Source of the DNA: Dryococelus australis
Taxonomy: Eukaryota; Arthropoda; Insecta; Phasmatodea; Phasmatidae
DNA length: 64,000 nucleotides
Direction of reading: 5' to 3'
Assembly: GCA_029891345.1 (NCBI GenBank)
Contig: CM056993.1
Coordinates: forward strand, 112,086,623-112,150,622
Shown here: piece by piece, positions 27,479 to 38,669 of the stretch
Position numbering within the stretch: position 1 is the stretch's first letter
How the letters are laid out: each line of letters begins with the position of its first letter
Program-made: the position numbers and the translations under genes
Notes under the pieces: generated by a model
Seen by the model: only the letters and a program-made list of their open reading frames with translations
What the model was told of the DNA's origin: nothing
Databases searched by the model: none

Positions 27479-28428
27479 ACCGCACCACAAAGACTTGGAA
27501 CGAACAACAAAGAGGGTGTTATCCAACCGGAGTGGACCAAATGTTGCATTGATAATGACACATTTCTCTTATTATTTCACGAAAGTATAATGTTCGAAAG
27601 ATTATTAATTCCAGTACTTAGTAAAAAGAGTCGACATTATTCACTACCCGTGACATCTTGGTGAACACTGAGTTATATTTACTATAAAACAATGCACGAA
27701 CACCAACGTATATCATTGTAATTAAAAGTGATAATGTTAAACCTGTATCATGGGCGCGTTGGTAAATGGCACATTCATCTGTGAAGGTCCCTTTACACTG
27801 GGGAAGTGTTGCAAACATATTTATCAAAATTGTGCATGCAGCATACCTTTGCTCCATGTCAGCACCAGTATGCTCGTTGACAAAAATGAGAAAGTATGAT
27901 TTTAATTACAGATCTTTTTTCATGTGTGTCAGCATCATGATCGTAAGGATTCTAAGCTCTGCTAATTGTTTCCTCAGGGACTTCTTGGAATATCTTTGCA
28001 TGGATGCCTCCATGGCTGCACATTTTGCCTTCCTCATTTGTGACTTCTGAGTCATTTTCTTATCCAGTATTGAACCTATTAAAAATAGCTTATTTTCCCA
28101 TCTCAATAATGTATATTTTAGCATTGTATCATTCTTACATCTCACAGAAAAGTCATGTTGGATATCCCTTTTTATTTCACTAGTCTGTGAAAGTTTGTGA
28201 GTCTGTACACATGCTACCAACTGTTATTTCATACTATAGATACTTGTGTCAGCCATCTGCAGCAGAAAGAATATTTATATACGTAAACACTGATCGCCTT
28301 ATGGTGGGTGAGAGGGGGTAGCAAGATATTCGTATTGTCTTGTCTGTGTTTGCATTTGTGTGCATCATGTATACCCAGGAACCTTTGAAGATTTTTGTTA
28401 CAAAAACCCCTTGAAATTTTTTTCACAG
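27479..28428. other. No gene seen upstream of exon B
   Basis: AT-rich intron end. The pyrimidine tract and acceptor TTTTTTCACAG (28418-28428) close it. Confidence 0.6.
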
Positions 28429-28556
28429 AAAGTGAGATGCGAAAAAGCCTGAAGGACAAATTGCAGGCATGTCGAGCTGACCTGAAGAAAAATGTAGACA
28501 AAAGAGACACTTGGGCAGTGCACTGGCCAGAACAACTGTGCATCACTTCAGGACAG
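28429..28556 (+). CDS. Dynein heavy chain, linker-region exon B (128 bp)
   Basis: Second dynein exon in the window. Its first two bases complete the Glu codon begun in exon A, then 42 codons follow and it ends in phase 0. The segment SEMRKSLKDKLQACRADLKK followed by KRDTWAVHWPEQLCITSGQ matches the linker family pattern in which a helical stretch with Met-Arg-x-x-Leu leads to a 'W...WP.Ql.it..Q' block. The acceptor is TTTTTTCACAG. The donor is GTTGTT, weaker than the usual GTRAGT. The Gln at the end joins the Ile-Gln-Trp-Thr of exon C, a junction expected for dynein heavy chains. The 21-kb upstream intron and 7-kb downstream intron are long for this gene family. Confidence 0.92.
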
Positions 28557-28659
28557 GTTGTTCCATTCTTTCTTTAACTTTATATTTTGTTCTTTTCATA
28601 ACTGTGTAGTTAACATTTGGTTCCCTTTGTGTCACACCACTGTGATATGAGTGTACCTG

Positions 28660-28712
28660 GTTTTGTGTGCGCGCATGTGTGCATGTGCGTGCATGCGTGC
28701 ATGTGTGTGTGC

Positions 28713-28762
<50 letters not shown>
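28660..28762. repeat. (TG)n(TA)n microsatellite
   Basis: Variant TG/CATG repeats followed by about 42 bp of TA. Confidence 0.95.
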
Positions 28763-28766
<4 letters not shown>

Positions 28767-30739
28767 AAAATGTTGCATTTTAATACATTGTTTAGTATTG
28801 TGTGTGATGATTATATTTTGATGCTCACTATAAGATGCTGTGTAGAAATATATGTGATAATACCAGAATAAAACAAGAAATATATAATAAAGTGGATGGA
28901 AAAATTATTTGTTCAGTATTAAATACAATATAAAAGTATTCAATTTTGAAATGCATAGTCGGCAGTTGGCTAAGCTGTACACAGTACTTTTAGATTACAT
29001 TAAGTATCATCTAGTTTTGAAAAATCTTGTCCTTTTTCTGTTTGTACAGTTTTGCCAGTTGTAGTTTTGTTGTGAACTTTGTATTCAAATGTGACAGTTT
29101 TTAATATAGTACTGTATGCCACTCAGGTTGAAATGTATACATCCAAGAATAAATGTAATGGAATTGATTTTGAATTTAAGGTTTCTTGTGACCTATGTTT
29201 GTATTCTTGCAAGATAGTACCATTATTCTACAGTGTGCCAATTCACATGTGTGCAAATCAAAACCTGCATGATACAATCTTGACTTGTCATTTCAAGACC
29301 TCCCAAGGACAGAGAGAAACAAGGAGGATTGTAGAAAATGAGGGAGCATTCAATCATACTTCCTTCTTCACCACACATCTACTTACTGGCCTGTGTGTGA
29401 ACTCTGTGCATCTGATGGGAATATAAATGCACCCAATACACAACAGTTTCACTCCCTCTTTGTAGGCCGTTGTCAGGGTAATATAAATTTTAATATTTGA
29501 GGCTGTCTCTTTGTAGTTGATGTGAATATTTTACAGGACACTACATGAAAATTGTTGGTGCAATGTAATGTCTGTTGCTTTCTTGTGTTAAGACACATCA
29601 TTGTCATAGTTTGTTACATAACACCACCACATGCCATAGTTTAGTTCTTCTGCCCCTCATTTCCTTCCACTACTGAACAGGTGGCTATATCCGTTCATGG
29701 TTACTTCATATGTTTCTCAAACCTTGCTATGGTTCTACTTTTAGGCTATTTCCTGCTTAATGCTATACAAGGTTAACTAACTCTAGAAAATTACACTAAA
29801 GGGAAACTGCACCACATTTGTGCACACTCAGTTAAATAATATTTTGTATGAGAAGTAGTTCTGAATAGGTATTGCCAACACACCTTTTTTCTCTTGGTTT
29901 TTATTAATATCATTTATAAATAAAATATTATAATTTATAGATAAAAAAACAATAATTGTCCAGTAAAACTTAAAATAAGATACCTTTATGTTAATACAAT
30001 TATAAAACGCTTATAACATATGACATATTTAGGAAAGAAACAAACACATCATACTTGGGTAATTTTTCAGAGCTTTGATTCAGAAAGTGTGAAGATCCTG
30101 CAAATATACTAACGAGCAAGCTGCAAGTCTGTAGACACTAGTATAACTGAAACAGACTAATCACTGACAAGCTCATGTTAAACCTGACCAGTTGGCATTG
30201 AACCAGTCCAAAGAAATAACAATTTCTCTACTTTGGTGTAACTTTGATGTTTGGCTGATGGAGTTTAAAGCGTTAAGGTGGGTTAACTGAAAAAAAAAAA
30301 AACTACAGTAAATTTTTATACAACCCAAAATTAAAAAATAGTAATTAAATAAAATGTAGAAAATTTAGGCCAAATATCCATGCAACTCGAAATAAAAAAA
30401 AAAAAGAAATATATTACTTTACTTTGGTCAAGAAAGAGAGAAATTTTGCAGGGGTTTCTAGTCTAATGGATAGGCCAGGACAAATTTTTTCCTACACAGT
30501 ATTTTAAGTTGGGTACTGTAAGGAATCCATTTTGAAATTGGACCAGAACCATAAAACCATGTACAATTGAGATACACAACTAGATTTAAGGGGTTTGGAG
30601 GTTTCTGACCCAATAGGGAACCAAATTCTACTGTGGCATACACACATATTATAATTTTGGTACTAAAGGATATCGCTGCTGAATTTGGCCCAGCCCTGCT
30701 GAATTTTGCCCAGATTCATCATATGGTGTAGAAGTGTAT

Positions 30740-31018
30740 AGATAACATACGTACATGCATACATACATACATTCATACATACATACATTCATACTTATAT
30801 GCATGCATACATACAAATATGTACGTACAGCCTTCCGTCCTTCTGTCTGTCCGTCTGTCCCTCCCCTTATCAATCCTTCCCTTCGTCTGCCCGGCCCTGT
30901 GTCCGTCCGTCTATCCATGAAATCACAAACAAGCATGCATGCAGACATTAATGCACACATGCACACACATATGCACATGCGCGTACACATGCATGCACGC
31001 ACACACACACACACAGTT
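30740..31018. repeat. Tetranucleotide cluster: (ATAC)n, (GTCC/GTCT)n, (CA)n
   Basis: Adjacent simple repeats: CATACATACATACATT-type units, then CCGTCTGTCCGTCTGTCC-type units, then CATGCACACACA-type units. The Cys/Met-rich and His/Thr-rich frames across it are artefacts of the repeat. Confidence 0.93.
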
Positions 31019-31177
31019 TGAAAGATCTGTGCTCCCCAGATGCTCGTAAGTGTATTGAAAATAGTCGCTTACTTAAATTGATATAATCTATTTGCAGTTT
31101 CATTACACTTTTTAAATCAAACCTTTGAAAAATAATAGCATGCATGACGTGTTTTGTACTTTCATAAATAAATGATG

Positions 31178-31235
31178 TGACGCTGGCTAACAGCCAGCAT
31201 ATTATTACCCATGACAGTGCTCACCACCCGCGTAA
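31178..31235 (+). mobile_element. R4: left-end fragment of the R family
   Basis: TGACGCTGGCTAACAGCCAG followed by CATGACAGTGCTCACCA aligns with the left ends of R1 and R3. Similarity stops within about 60-80 bp, where the PHD-like sequence starts. Confidence 0.65.
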
Positions 31236-31238
31236 CAT

Positions 31239-31541
31239 GTGCACACCGGATGTGACGGAGCGGGAGTTAAGTGGGCGCAGTTCCAACAGTGCAAAAGGGA
31301 CTCGCATTTACGATGCATAGGGCCTGAGGAATTTACCACCTTCCGCGATGGTGTTATAAACTGTGACGAGTGCCGTAGTATGAACTGTGTTGATATCGTG
31401 CCCTTGCTAACACCAGAGGTGAAACCCACGCCGCCGTCAGTAGTCATTACATACACACCACAGGGTATGCACTGTGCCAATTTTTTTATTTGCAATAATT
31501 TACTTAAGTTACCCAGACCTTTTTCAGTTCTCGCCACCTAA
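31239..31541 (+). pseudogene. PHD-finger-like remnant
   Basis: An open frame of 100 codons in which VKWAQFQQCKRDSHLRCIG followed by VINCDEC has the spacing of the second half of a PHD zinc finger (W-x-Q-C-x2-C-x4-H-x2-C ... C-x2-C). The first Cys of that set is Phe here, one base change from Cys, so the zinc site is broken. PHD fingers occur in chromatin proteins and in some transposon-encoded proteins. The setting, beside an R-family end, favours a transposon origin. No splice partner or full-length domain is visible. Confidence 0.45.
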
Positions 31542-32259
31542 GATGCCTGCCCTCCTCCCCTGTGGTTTGCATTGCCCAAGGGAGATTCATATTTCATATT
31601 AATTCTTTATGTGGCTTCGCGCCATTTATTCAGCTTAATCTAATCGGCGGACAGAGTGAAGTGTACTCATAAAATGCAAGTAAAACCACATTGAAGGGCG
31701 TATTCACGTGTTTTATTTCTGTGAAGTCTATGCACATTTAAGGAAGCAGGCTCTCACCATTCCCACCAAAAGTGCAAGTGTTTCATTTAGCGTTTCTGTG
31801 TTTCTTAAAGTGTTACAATACGTCATTGCATCATTATTTCATTAACTTGGGCTGTGCACCCAAATAGGCCACAGCTTCATAAGCACGTAATCTCAACTGG
31901 TAATAATTTATTCAGAAGAGTATTTGCTCCACATCAAGAGGATTACGCCATTATGGTTTGGCCCAACAATACAGAGATCTTCAAGAGTCAGATCTATCTT
32001 CATATTGATGCATGCCAGATTGCTGCGCTACTGAGAGGCACACTCTACGGCAGACTTCGCCCCATCTGAGTGCGTCAAGCATGGGGCGAAATCAAATTCA
32101 TTGGCCGTTGTAACTTGGAAATAATAATATTAAAAGACTATATGCATTGGTTAGTCATCAGCATAATTGGACTGCATGTCTGAAATTTTGATCTTCTACA
32201 TCTAATCAAGGAACGTGCCAGAGCATTCGCGATGAAGAAATAATATGAATTAATTAAAT

Positions 32260-32800
32260 TATACTACGCTACCCTGCTTGGCCAAGAAGTTCCAAACAAC
32301 CTTCAAGTTAGCAGCACCCGCGTGACCTTCTGACGTCATAGCTCGCTTGCCTCAGTCCGGGGCGCGTGAAAATGTCAACGTCTCCACCATGGCAGATAAG
32401 ATATTGAGCGGTGCTCCCGCAGCAGACAAACCAGCCCCTGTGTTGGAAGGCTACGCTACCCCCCGCCCCCGGAGAATCGCTGACACAGGGGATTTTGATA
32501 TAAATAGAAGTAAAACCCGGTGGTCCAGTGAGAGATGCCAGGCTCGCCAGTCGCATAGGTTTGCGAGCTCTCCTACAGTCTGCGGAAGACTCTCACCTCT
32601 TCTCTGCAGCCTGCTCAGGGCTCTACCTCCTTCATCTCAGCAGCCCGAGGCAGGGCTCGTACCTCTACCTTCAGCCAGCCACTTGAAGAAGGCCTCCAGC
32701 ACTCCAGCCCCAGCTTGAACAATGTTTCCTTCAGCTGACCACACAGGGACAGTTCTCCACGTTTGGTAAATCTCACATCTGTACCCACTGAACCTTACCT
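32260..32800. other. GC-richer block, unclassified
   Basis: Base composition resembles the LTR-like blocks elsewhere in the window, with Pro/Ser-rich frames in several registers and no conserved motif. It is bounded by AT-rich DNA. Possibly an LTR or retrotransposon leader; unproven. Confidence 0.35.
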
Positions 32801-35556
32801 CCATCAACTTCCTTTGACACCCATGGTAATAGGTTGTTGCGCGATTACGTCCCCCTGGATAGAGCCCATGATACGATCATGCTGTAAATAGCAAAAAATT
32901 GTTTAATTAAGGAATTAGGTATTCTCGGTAGGAATTAATTTCTTAATAGATTAGTTTTTCCCAGGTTCGCCTTCGCCTGTTGATTGAGATCAATATATTT
33001 ATTTTACATTTTAATATTTCTTTACCTAGATTATAGTGTGTTTAAACATGACCAGATCTCTGCTAACATGTTGATTTAAGCATAATAAAATATTACATTA
33101 CAAACTACCCCTTTGTGTGTCGACTACTGTAATTTGTAATTTTAGATCCTGTATCATTTTTATTGCTTTATTAATTTTGTCTTTAATTGCAGTGCTGTGT
33201 ATTCAATCAGTTGCGCAGTAATTCTAATTAACCTCACATCTCTCTGCCTGTCTAGTGCACTGTATCCCTCAAGAGGTAGGGCCTCATAAAGGCCCGAATC
33301 CTGAGATTCCAGGGCACCTGCCACCGATACTAGAGACAATGTCTACTTACTTAGGTTGCCCTAGTGAACGGCAGGTCCGCGGGAGTGACTGCATAGTTTG
33401 CTCCATCCAGGACTGCTCATCCACAACCCCTGTCAACAGCCTTATTTTTATTTGTTGTATTTTACTGCTAAATGCGCAAACAGCATGGAGGTACCGAAAG
33501 CTGTCAGAGGTGACACGAAAGGTGCGCCACACTGAAACAAGTATTAATAAATCAACTAATTAATAACTCAAACCCAAGTACACTGGTCTCTAGTGAACCC
33601 GAGAGTGACCATATTAATTACAGCATAATAATACCTCCTGACCACGAAACCCCCTTGAAGCACTTGCTAGGCTGGTGTGAACCAGACGAAGAATCCGAAT
33701 CCTCATAAATCCCCGTCCAACCAACCCCTTCCCAGGCATCACATTCTATTTCCGACACACCGAACCCCTCTAGCCGATCAAGTATTGTAAGATTGAAATC
33801 TGGCAGAATACTTCGGGTTCAACACCCGAGAACAGAAGTACTCTCAAACTTCTGTACAATAATGTTGCATCCACTCTGGATACAAAATGTTGGCTTCCTC
33901 ACCACAAATCCAAGAGCTGCTCTCCAAATCACTCAGATTGGTCTTCGAAAGGCCACATAACCTTCACAACAAACTGTTTCATCCAAAGCATGTCGCTGGT
34001 TCCCATACTAAATACAACACAAATGATTCAAAAACATTGGTCAGAAAAAGTTGAATGGCACACCACTATTTCTTCTTTAATAACATTTTGTGAAATGTGT
34101 GTGTTCCAGCCAACTCTTCATAGATTTTAGCAGCTTTTGTTGTGATGTAAGCTGGGGGCCAGCAGTGGTTTTTTTTTTTAATTCATCGGTGTCAGCCACT
34201 ATGAAAAACCAGCTAATACCAATATTTTATACATTTCCTGTATGCCACTTTATCAGGCTGGGCGGTGGAAGGTGGCCAGGCAGGCGTTGCCCTTGGCTAG
34301 GGTGGCTCTGGATGGCTACGTAGTCTAAACAAGAGTACACAGGCTGTACACTCTGCTGTGGGAAAAGGCCGCACAGCAGAGGAACGGGACCACTAACCAG
34401 TGTCTACCTCCAGCATCTTGGGCGAGAAAAGCTTACATATAAGTAATCATCCTGAACTGCTTTCATGTACCACATGTTCTTTCTCCTCTTCCTCCAACAC
34501 CTTCAAAGTGATGGCTGACAGCTGACAGAGCCCTGCATCAAAGTATGTGCAACCACGATTTGTAGGCTGGTGTTTACCACAGGAAACCTTTCTCCAGCCC
34601 ATTCGAACACCCAATCAGTGCTACATCTGGCCCAACTTTGAGCTCATAGGCTATCATAGCCGTAGCTACGCCACTGGCCGCCTTCTCAAGTAATCTCCCC
34701 AACACAGGGTCGCATGCATCCAAGTCCCAGCTGTCACTAGTTCCGCTTGTTGACAACTCCTCTTAATCGGGTGAGGAATCTGATTTAACTGAGTAAAAGT
34801 AGTATTACAATTAAACTTGATGAATTCAATAATGTTTAATGAAAACATCACAATTACAGAATACTAAAGATTTTCAAATATACATTGTTCTTTAAATACC
34901 AAATTTATGATATTGTACTCTTAAGTTAAGTAAGCTGAACATTTGCCCTGTTTAATGATATTATATTTTATTAAGTAATGGTAGTTCATCAGGATTAATC
35001 TAATTATTAGAGTGTACTAGTGTACTTTCTGAGTTTTGTAATTTAATCAAGCAGTGCCAGTGATGCATCATAGATATAGCAGTTGGCACTGCAACTTGTC
35101 CACAAGGAAGGACAGCCATGTTTCTGTGCACAATGCAACATTGATATGTAGAATGAGCAGTACCACGTCAGTTCAAACAAAATTGTCTGCACATAATTTA
35201 CTAATTGTAAAACAAACAACCATTTCCAGAAACATCTTGTTCACATATAATATTTGCTGTAGCAATATACCTGCTGTGCTGACAGATTTTTTTTTTGTAT
35301 AAAGTTACATTTTGAAATGATGCTCACCAATGGCTTTCTGAAACTTTGCACCAAATATCTTGGGTCTGAAATTACATACAACCTCATTAATGGAGGTCTG
35401 CTGTATCTTATACTGGATGGAGGATGTGGTCACCTCCTTCCAGCATAACGTGCTGGAAGAAGGTGACCACATAAAAGTTATTTACACTTATGACATACAA
35501 CATGTTATAATGAAAAAATGAGTGTATTACATATGTACTGATTTCCATGTATACAG

Positions 35557-35646
35557 ATTCAATGGACTGCAGACTGTACCAGAACCCTGATGCAGTGCAA
35601 GTCTATAGAGAACAGAAAACCTCTGAAGAGACTGTGGCGGAAGCAG
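35557..35646 (+). CDS. Dynein heavy chain, linker-region exon C (90 bp)
   Basis: Third dynein exon: exactly 30 codons, phase 0 at both ends, acceptor GTATACAG and donor GTCAGT. It opens with IQWTADCTRTLMQCK and ends with KPLKRLWRKQ. In dynein heavy chains the segment following 'Q' in the linker reads Ile/Val-x-Trp-Thr and then continues with a helix ending in a basic Lys/Gln cluster, so this fits directly after exon B. It has no in-frame stop. The symmetric exon could be skipped without shifting the frame, but nothing in the sequence shows that it is. Confidence 0.92.
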
Positions 35647-36014
35647 GTCAGTTGAACAGGAATTTGTTTTAATTTAAACACTTTAACTTATCTCCATAGT
35701 TAACTAATCAAGAATGTTATGTTTTCTGAACTGCTGAATTGTACGCAAATTGAAATATGTGTCAAGAAGTTTTAATGAATATTAAATCGTAGAAATCACT
35801 TATTAGTAATGTGTGTTACTGTTACGATTTTCAGTTCAGAATTTAAAATGGCACCCCAATTAAGAAGATTAAGCATGTCTTTCACTGTTCCATAAGTCTT
35901 ATAAAGGTATAAATTTTATGTCAGTCTTTGAAATCTTCACCTGAATATTGGCAACAAATTTTGAATTATCTGTGGAATTTCATTACATGCACCAATAAGA
36001 ATTAACTGTAATTC

Positions 36015-36130
36015 AGTACAACAGAAACTCACTATTATGACCCCATGATGCTCTCGCTTTTAAAACTCATTTTTAAGGAACCGTAAAAAATCTCGAAAAA
36101 AAAAGTAAAAAAATTGAGGGAAATTGGCTG
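36015..36130 (+). mobile_element. Terminal fragment of the pogo-like element found in R3
   Basis: CACTATTATGACCCCATGAT, then GGAACCGTAAAAAATCTCGA, aligns in order with the left end of 51628-53284 (CTATTACGACCCCATTTATT, then AGAACCGTGAAAAGTTGGGC). The opposite end is missing. Confidence 0.6.
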
Positions 36131-36249
36131 AAAAATAAGTTTGTTGCATTTCTTTGGTTTCCGTGTGTTGTATTTATCTTAACAAGCACTGTATTAACTT
36201 CTGAGTATGTCTAAAAGTTGATGTATGATGCTTACTGGGATTATAATTA

Positions 36250-38160
36250 TTTATGACTCTACCTCATCTACGTGTGACGTCATGCCACCCTGAGCAGCGT
36301 TTCAACCCAAGATGGCTTGCTTCCAGAGCCACCCAGCACAACCTTAGGCAAGGGTCACCCAACGACGCTGCAGCCGAAGCTGTCTACGCCATTATGCTAG
36401 ATGTTGCATGCCTTGTAATCACATCCGCATGCGACAACCTGAGCCAAGAGCTGCTCGTAAGTGAACAGCAGAGACGTAACCCACAGACAAAGAAAACTGC
36501 CACTTTCAGCCTCCCACTAGAGAATGTGGCTAGTGCTGCGAAGGAAGGAGCTCATGCCTGAAGATATCCGACCAACCGAAGATAGGCGAAGGAGCCGTGC
36601 CGGCCAACTATACATACCAGCACACACCCTCAGAATGGTAGGTGAATACTCTGCAGCTCGCTCCACCACTTTGTGTGCTGGAGCTCTCTGTTTACCGCTT
36701 TCCTTACGAGAGACCAACCGCCTTCCAGAAGTCTTCTAGACCAGCGTCCAGCGATGGCCGAAGCAGTCTTCTCCATCTTACACTCACTACCGCTTTGGTA
36801 GTGACCCCCGAGTCCCTCCAGGCAAACAATGTGGGTTAGTTATGGTTCAGTTATTGTCGTAGCTACTTAGCTCACCTGCTCTGGTTTAGTTTATCCCCAG
36901 GTCCCTTTCACCTGGTTAACGTAGTTTACTTCTACCTGTTTCAGTGCAATTGATAGCTAGGAGATAGTATGGGCTACCGAGTCTAGTCCTCTGGGTAATA
37001 AATACATGTTCTTACCTTAACCCCAAGTATTTATTCTAGGGTAATTGTTACTTTAAACCTCATAGAGGTCAATCCACAAAGGAGAAGCAGGAGGCAGCAG
37101 CTCGATACTGATATTGCCTAATCAAGTGTAGGACTGTGGGTCACCCTTATTCAGGCGCATGTATGTCGCCAAACATAACACAATCAACAACCACCCATAC
37201 CTTGAATCAAGTACTCTAGTACTTGGAACATTGTTTGGTTGAGCGACAACCACTAGGACTACATGTGACGAAGGGTTAGACATCCAGATCAGATAACCCA
37301 CTAATCCACCGTGTTGAAATTCACCGGTTGGAGTAACAGGACTGATTCTGGGCGACCTTACCCCTTCTGGTTACACTTTACCCATAGAACACATCACCTG
37401 CTCGTACTTCGTGTGGTAGACCATATTACTTTTCCCATATGCCCTTCACCAATAGAAGTGGTGCGAGGTGAAGAGCTGAGAAGGCAACTACTGCCTCCAA
37501 ACTTCGTTATTTTCTCTGCAACCTATTGCCGTCTTCCCTTGGCAGCCTCTCCCCACAGGACTGTGCGCAAGCTGCCCTTCGACTGTCGAGGCCTCACCTT
37601 CCAGTCTCACCTAGCTCCCTTTCACACCCACCCCAGAAGATCGCTGGAGAACCACATCTCCTGGTGGTCTGTTTTAGTCTGGGCCTACACGAGCTGTTGG
37701 CTCTCTCCTGCTAATTCTTCAGGCCAACATCATCACAGAGAACTGTAGAGCAACTCAGACCAGGGAGCCAGAGCTGCCCTAACCAGCCAACCATCCAGAT
37801 TGTTACCCACAGCTAGGGCACTGCAACCGGCCTGCTTACCATCCAGGAACCACCCCAGGTGAGACTCAAACCAGATAAAGTGACACCAGTGTCTTTTGTA
37901 TCACAATGTAAGCTAGCGACCCTCATGCCAGACTTTGTGCCTTTTAGGTGTTCTACCCGCCCTACTGTTTATGCAGGGAGAGTTAAAGCCCAACATAACA
38001 GATAGTACAAACTCCCACTCAGTGAGTTGTGAACTAGTGCCTCTGACCGGCACTGTAGAGCCGTTGCCTGCCAGTAACGTAATAGGATTCTTATAGATAT
38101 TATGTTTCAAAATAAATACCATACCTGCCCCCCTAGGCTGCCAGCTCACCAAAACCAGTT
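36250..38160. other. LTR-like, GC-rich blocks
   Basis: Two consecutive blocks (about 36250-37270 and 37310-38160) are much richer in GC and CpG than neighbouring DNA. The first holds GTAATAAATACATG (a possible poly(A) signal near 36998) and CACCTGGTTAACGTAGTTTA, similar to a phrase at 17586. Neither has a frame with a known motif. Probably decayed LTR or untranslated retrotransposon sequence. Confidence 0.35.
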
Positions 38161-38552
38161 GCCTATGCCTTCCCCTTCAGGCATCAGTGTGTTTGTGCGA
38201 GCAACGTCGCGAGCTATCGTACTTTTTCTGCTTATTGGGAATCCAATTACATGAGCACTGCTAGCCGGGCATAGCAAAGTTAGCGATATTATCATAGGCA
38301 GGTGACCACTAAATTTCATGCCATAACAACTTCCACCCAGATGATTGTTCCCACGCCATAAATTGGCTCCTCATAAGTGCATAAGTGAAAGAGAATTGCA
38401 CCTCTGGTTGCAAACTGAAGGCTTGATTTTTCGAAGACGGCTAATTCTCATTGATGATCGCTAACCTTATTACACAATATTATAATAGTCACAGCGCATG
38501 AAAAATTGAAGGGAGCTATTTTTAGTTTTTATCTCATAATACTTAAAAATGT

Positions 38553-38573
38553 GATATATATATATATATATAT
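38553..38573. repeat. Short (TA)n tract
   Basis: About ten TA units. Confidence 0.9.
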
Positions 38574-38669
38574 AAAATTTATTTAATATGCCTCATCATG
38601 GTGCATTAATAAATGATCACCTTAGGAAACATATCATAATAAATCAAATTCTATATATGCAATGCATTT

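Larger units (their letters stand above)
7238..28428 (+). other. Dynein intron A-B (21.2 kb)
   Basis: GTATGT donor to TTTTTTCACAG acceptor. It contains an LTR-like block (9130-9989), direct repeats (10010-10385 and 13555-13835), a pogo/Tigger pseudogene, two LTR2 copies, one LTR1, Gypsy-2 and element R1. I see no further dynein-like exon in it, and the phases of exons A and B join directly without one. Confidence 0.85.
28557..35556 (+). other. Dynein intron B-C (7.0 kb)
   Basis: GTTGTT donor to CCATGTATACAG acceptor. It contains two microsatellite clusters, an R-family end fragment (31178-31235), a PHD-like remnant (31239-31541) and a GC-richer block at about 32260-32800. I see no gene in 28770-30730 or 33050-35550. 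Confidence 0.8.

Noticed and set aside
30755..31021. Cys-rich and His-rich small proteins around the tetranucleotide repeats
   Set aside because: Products of simple repeats in several frames on both strands.
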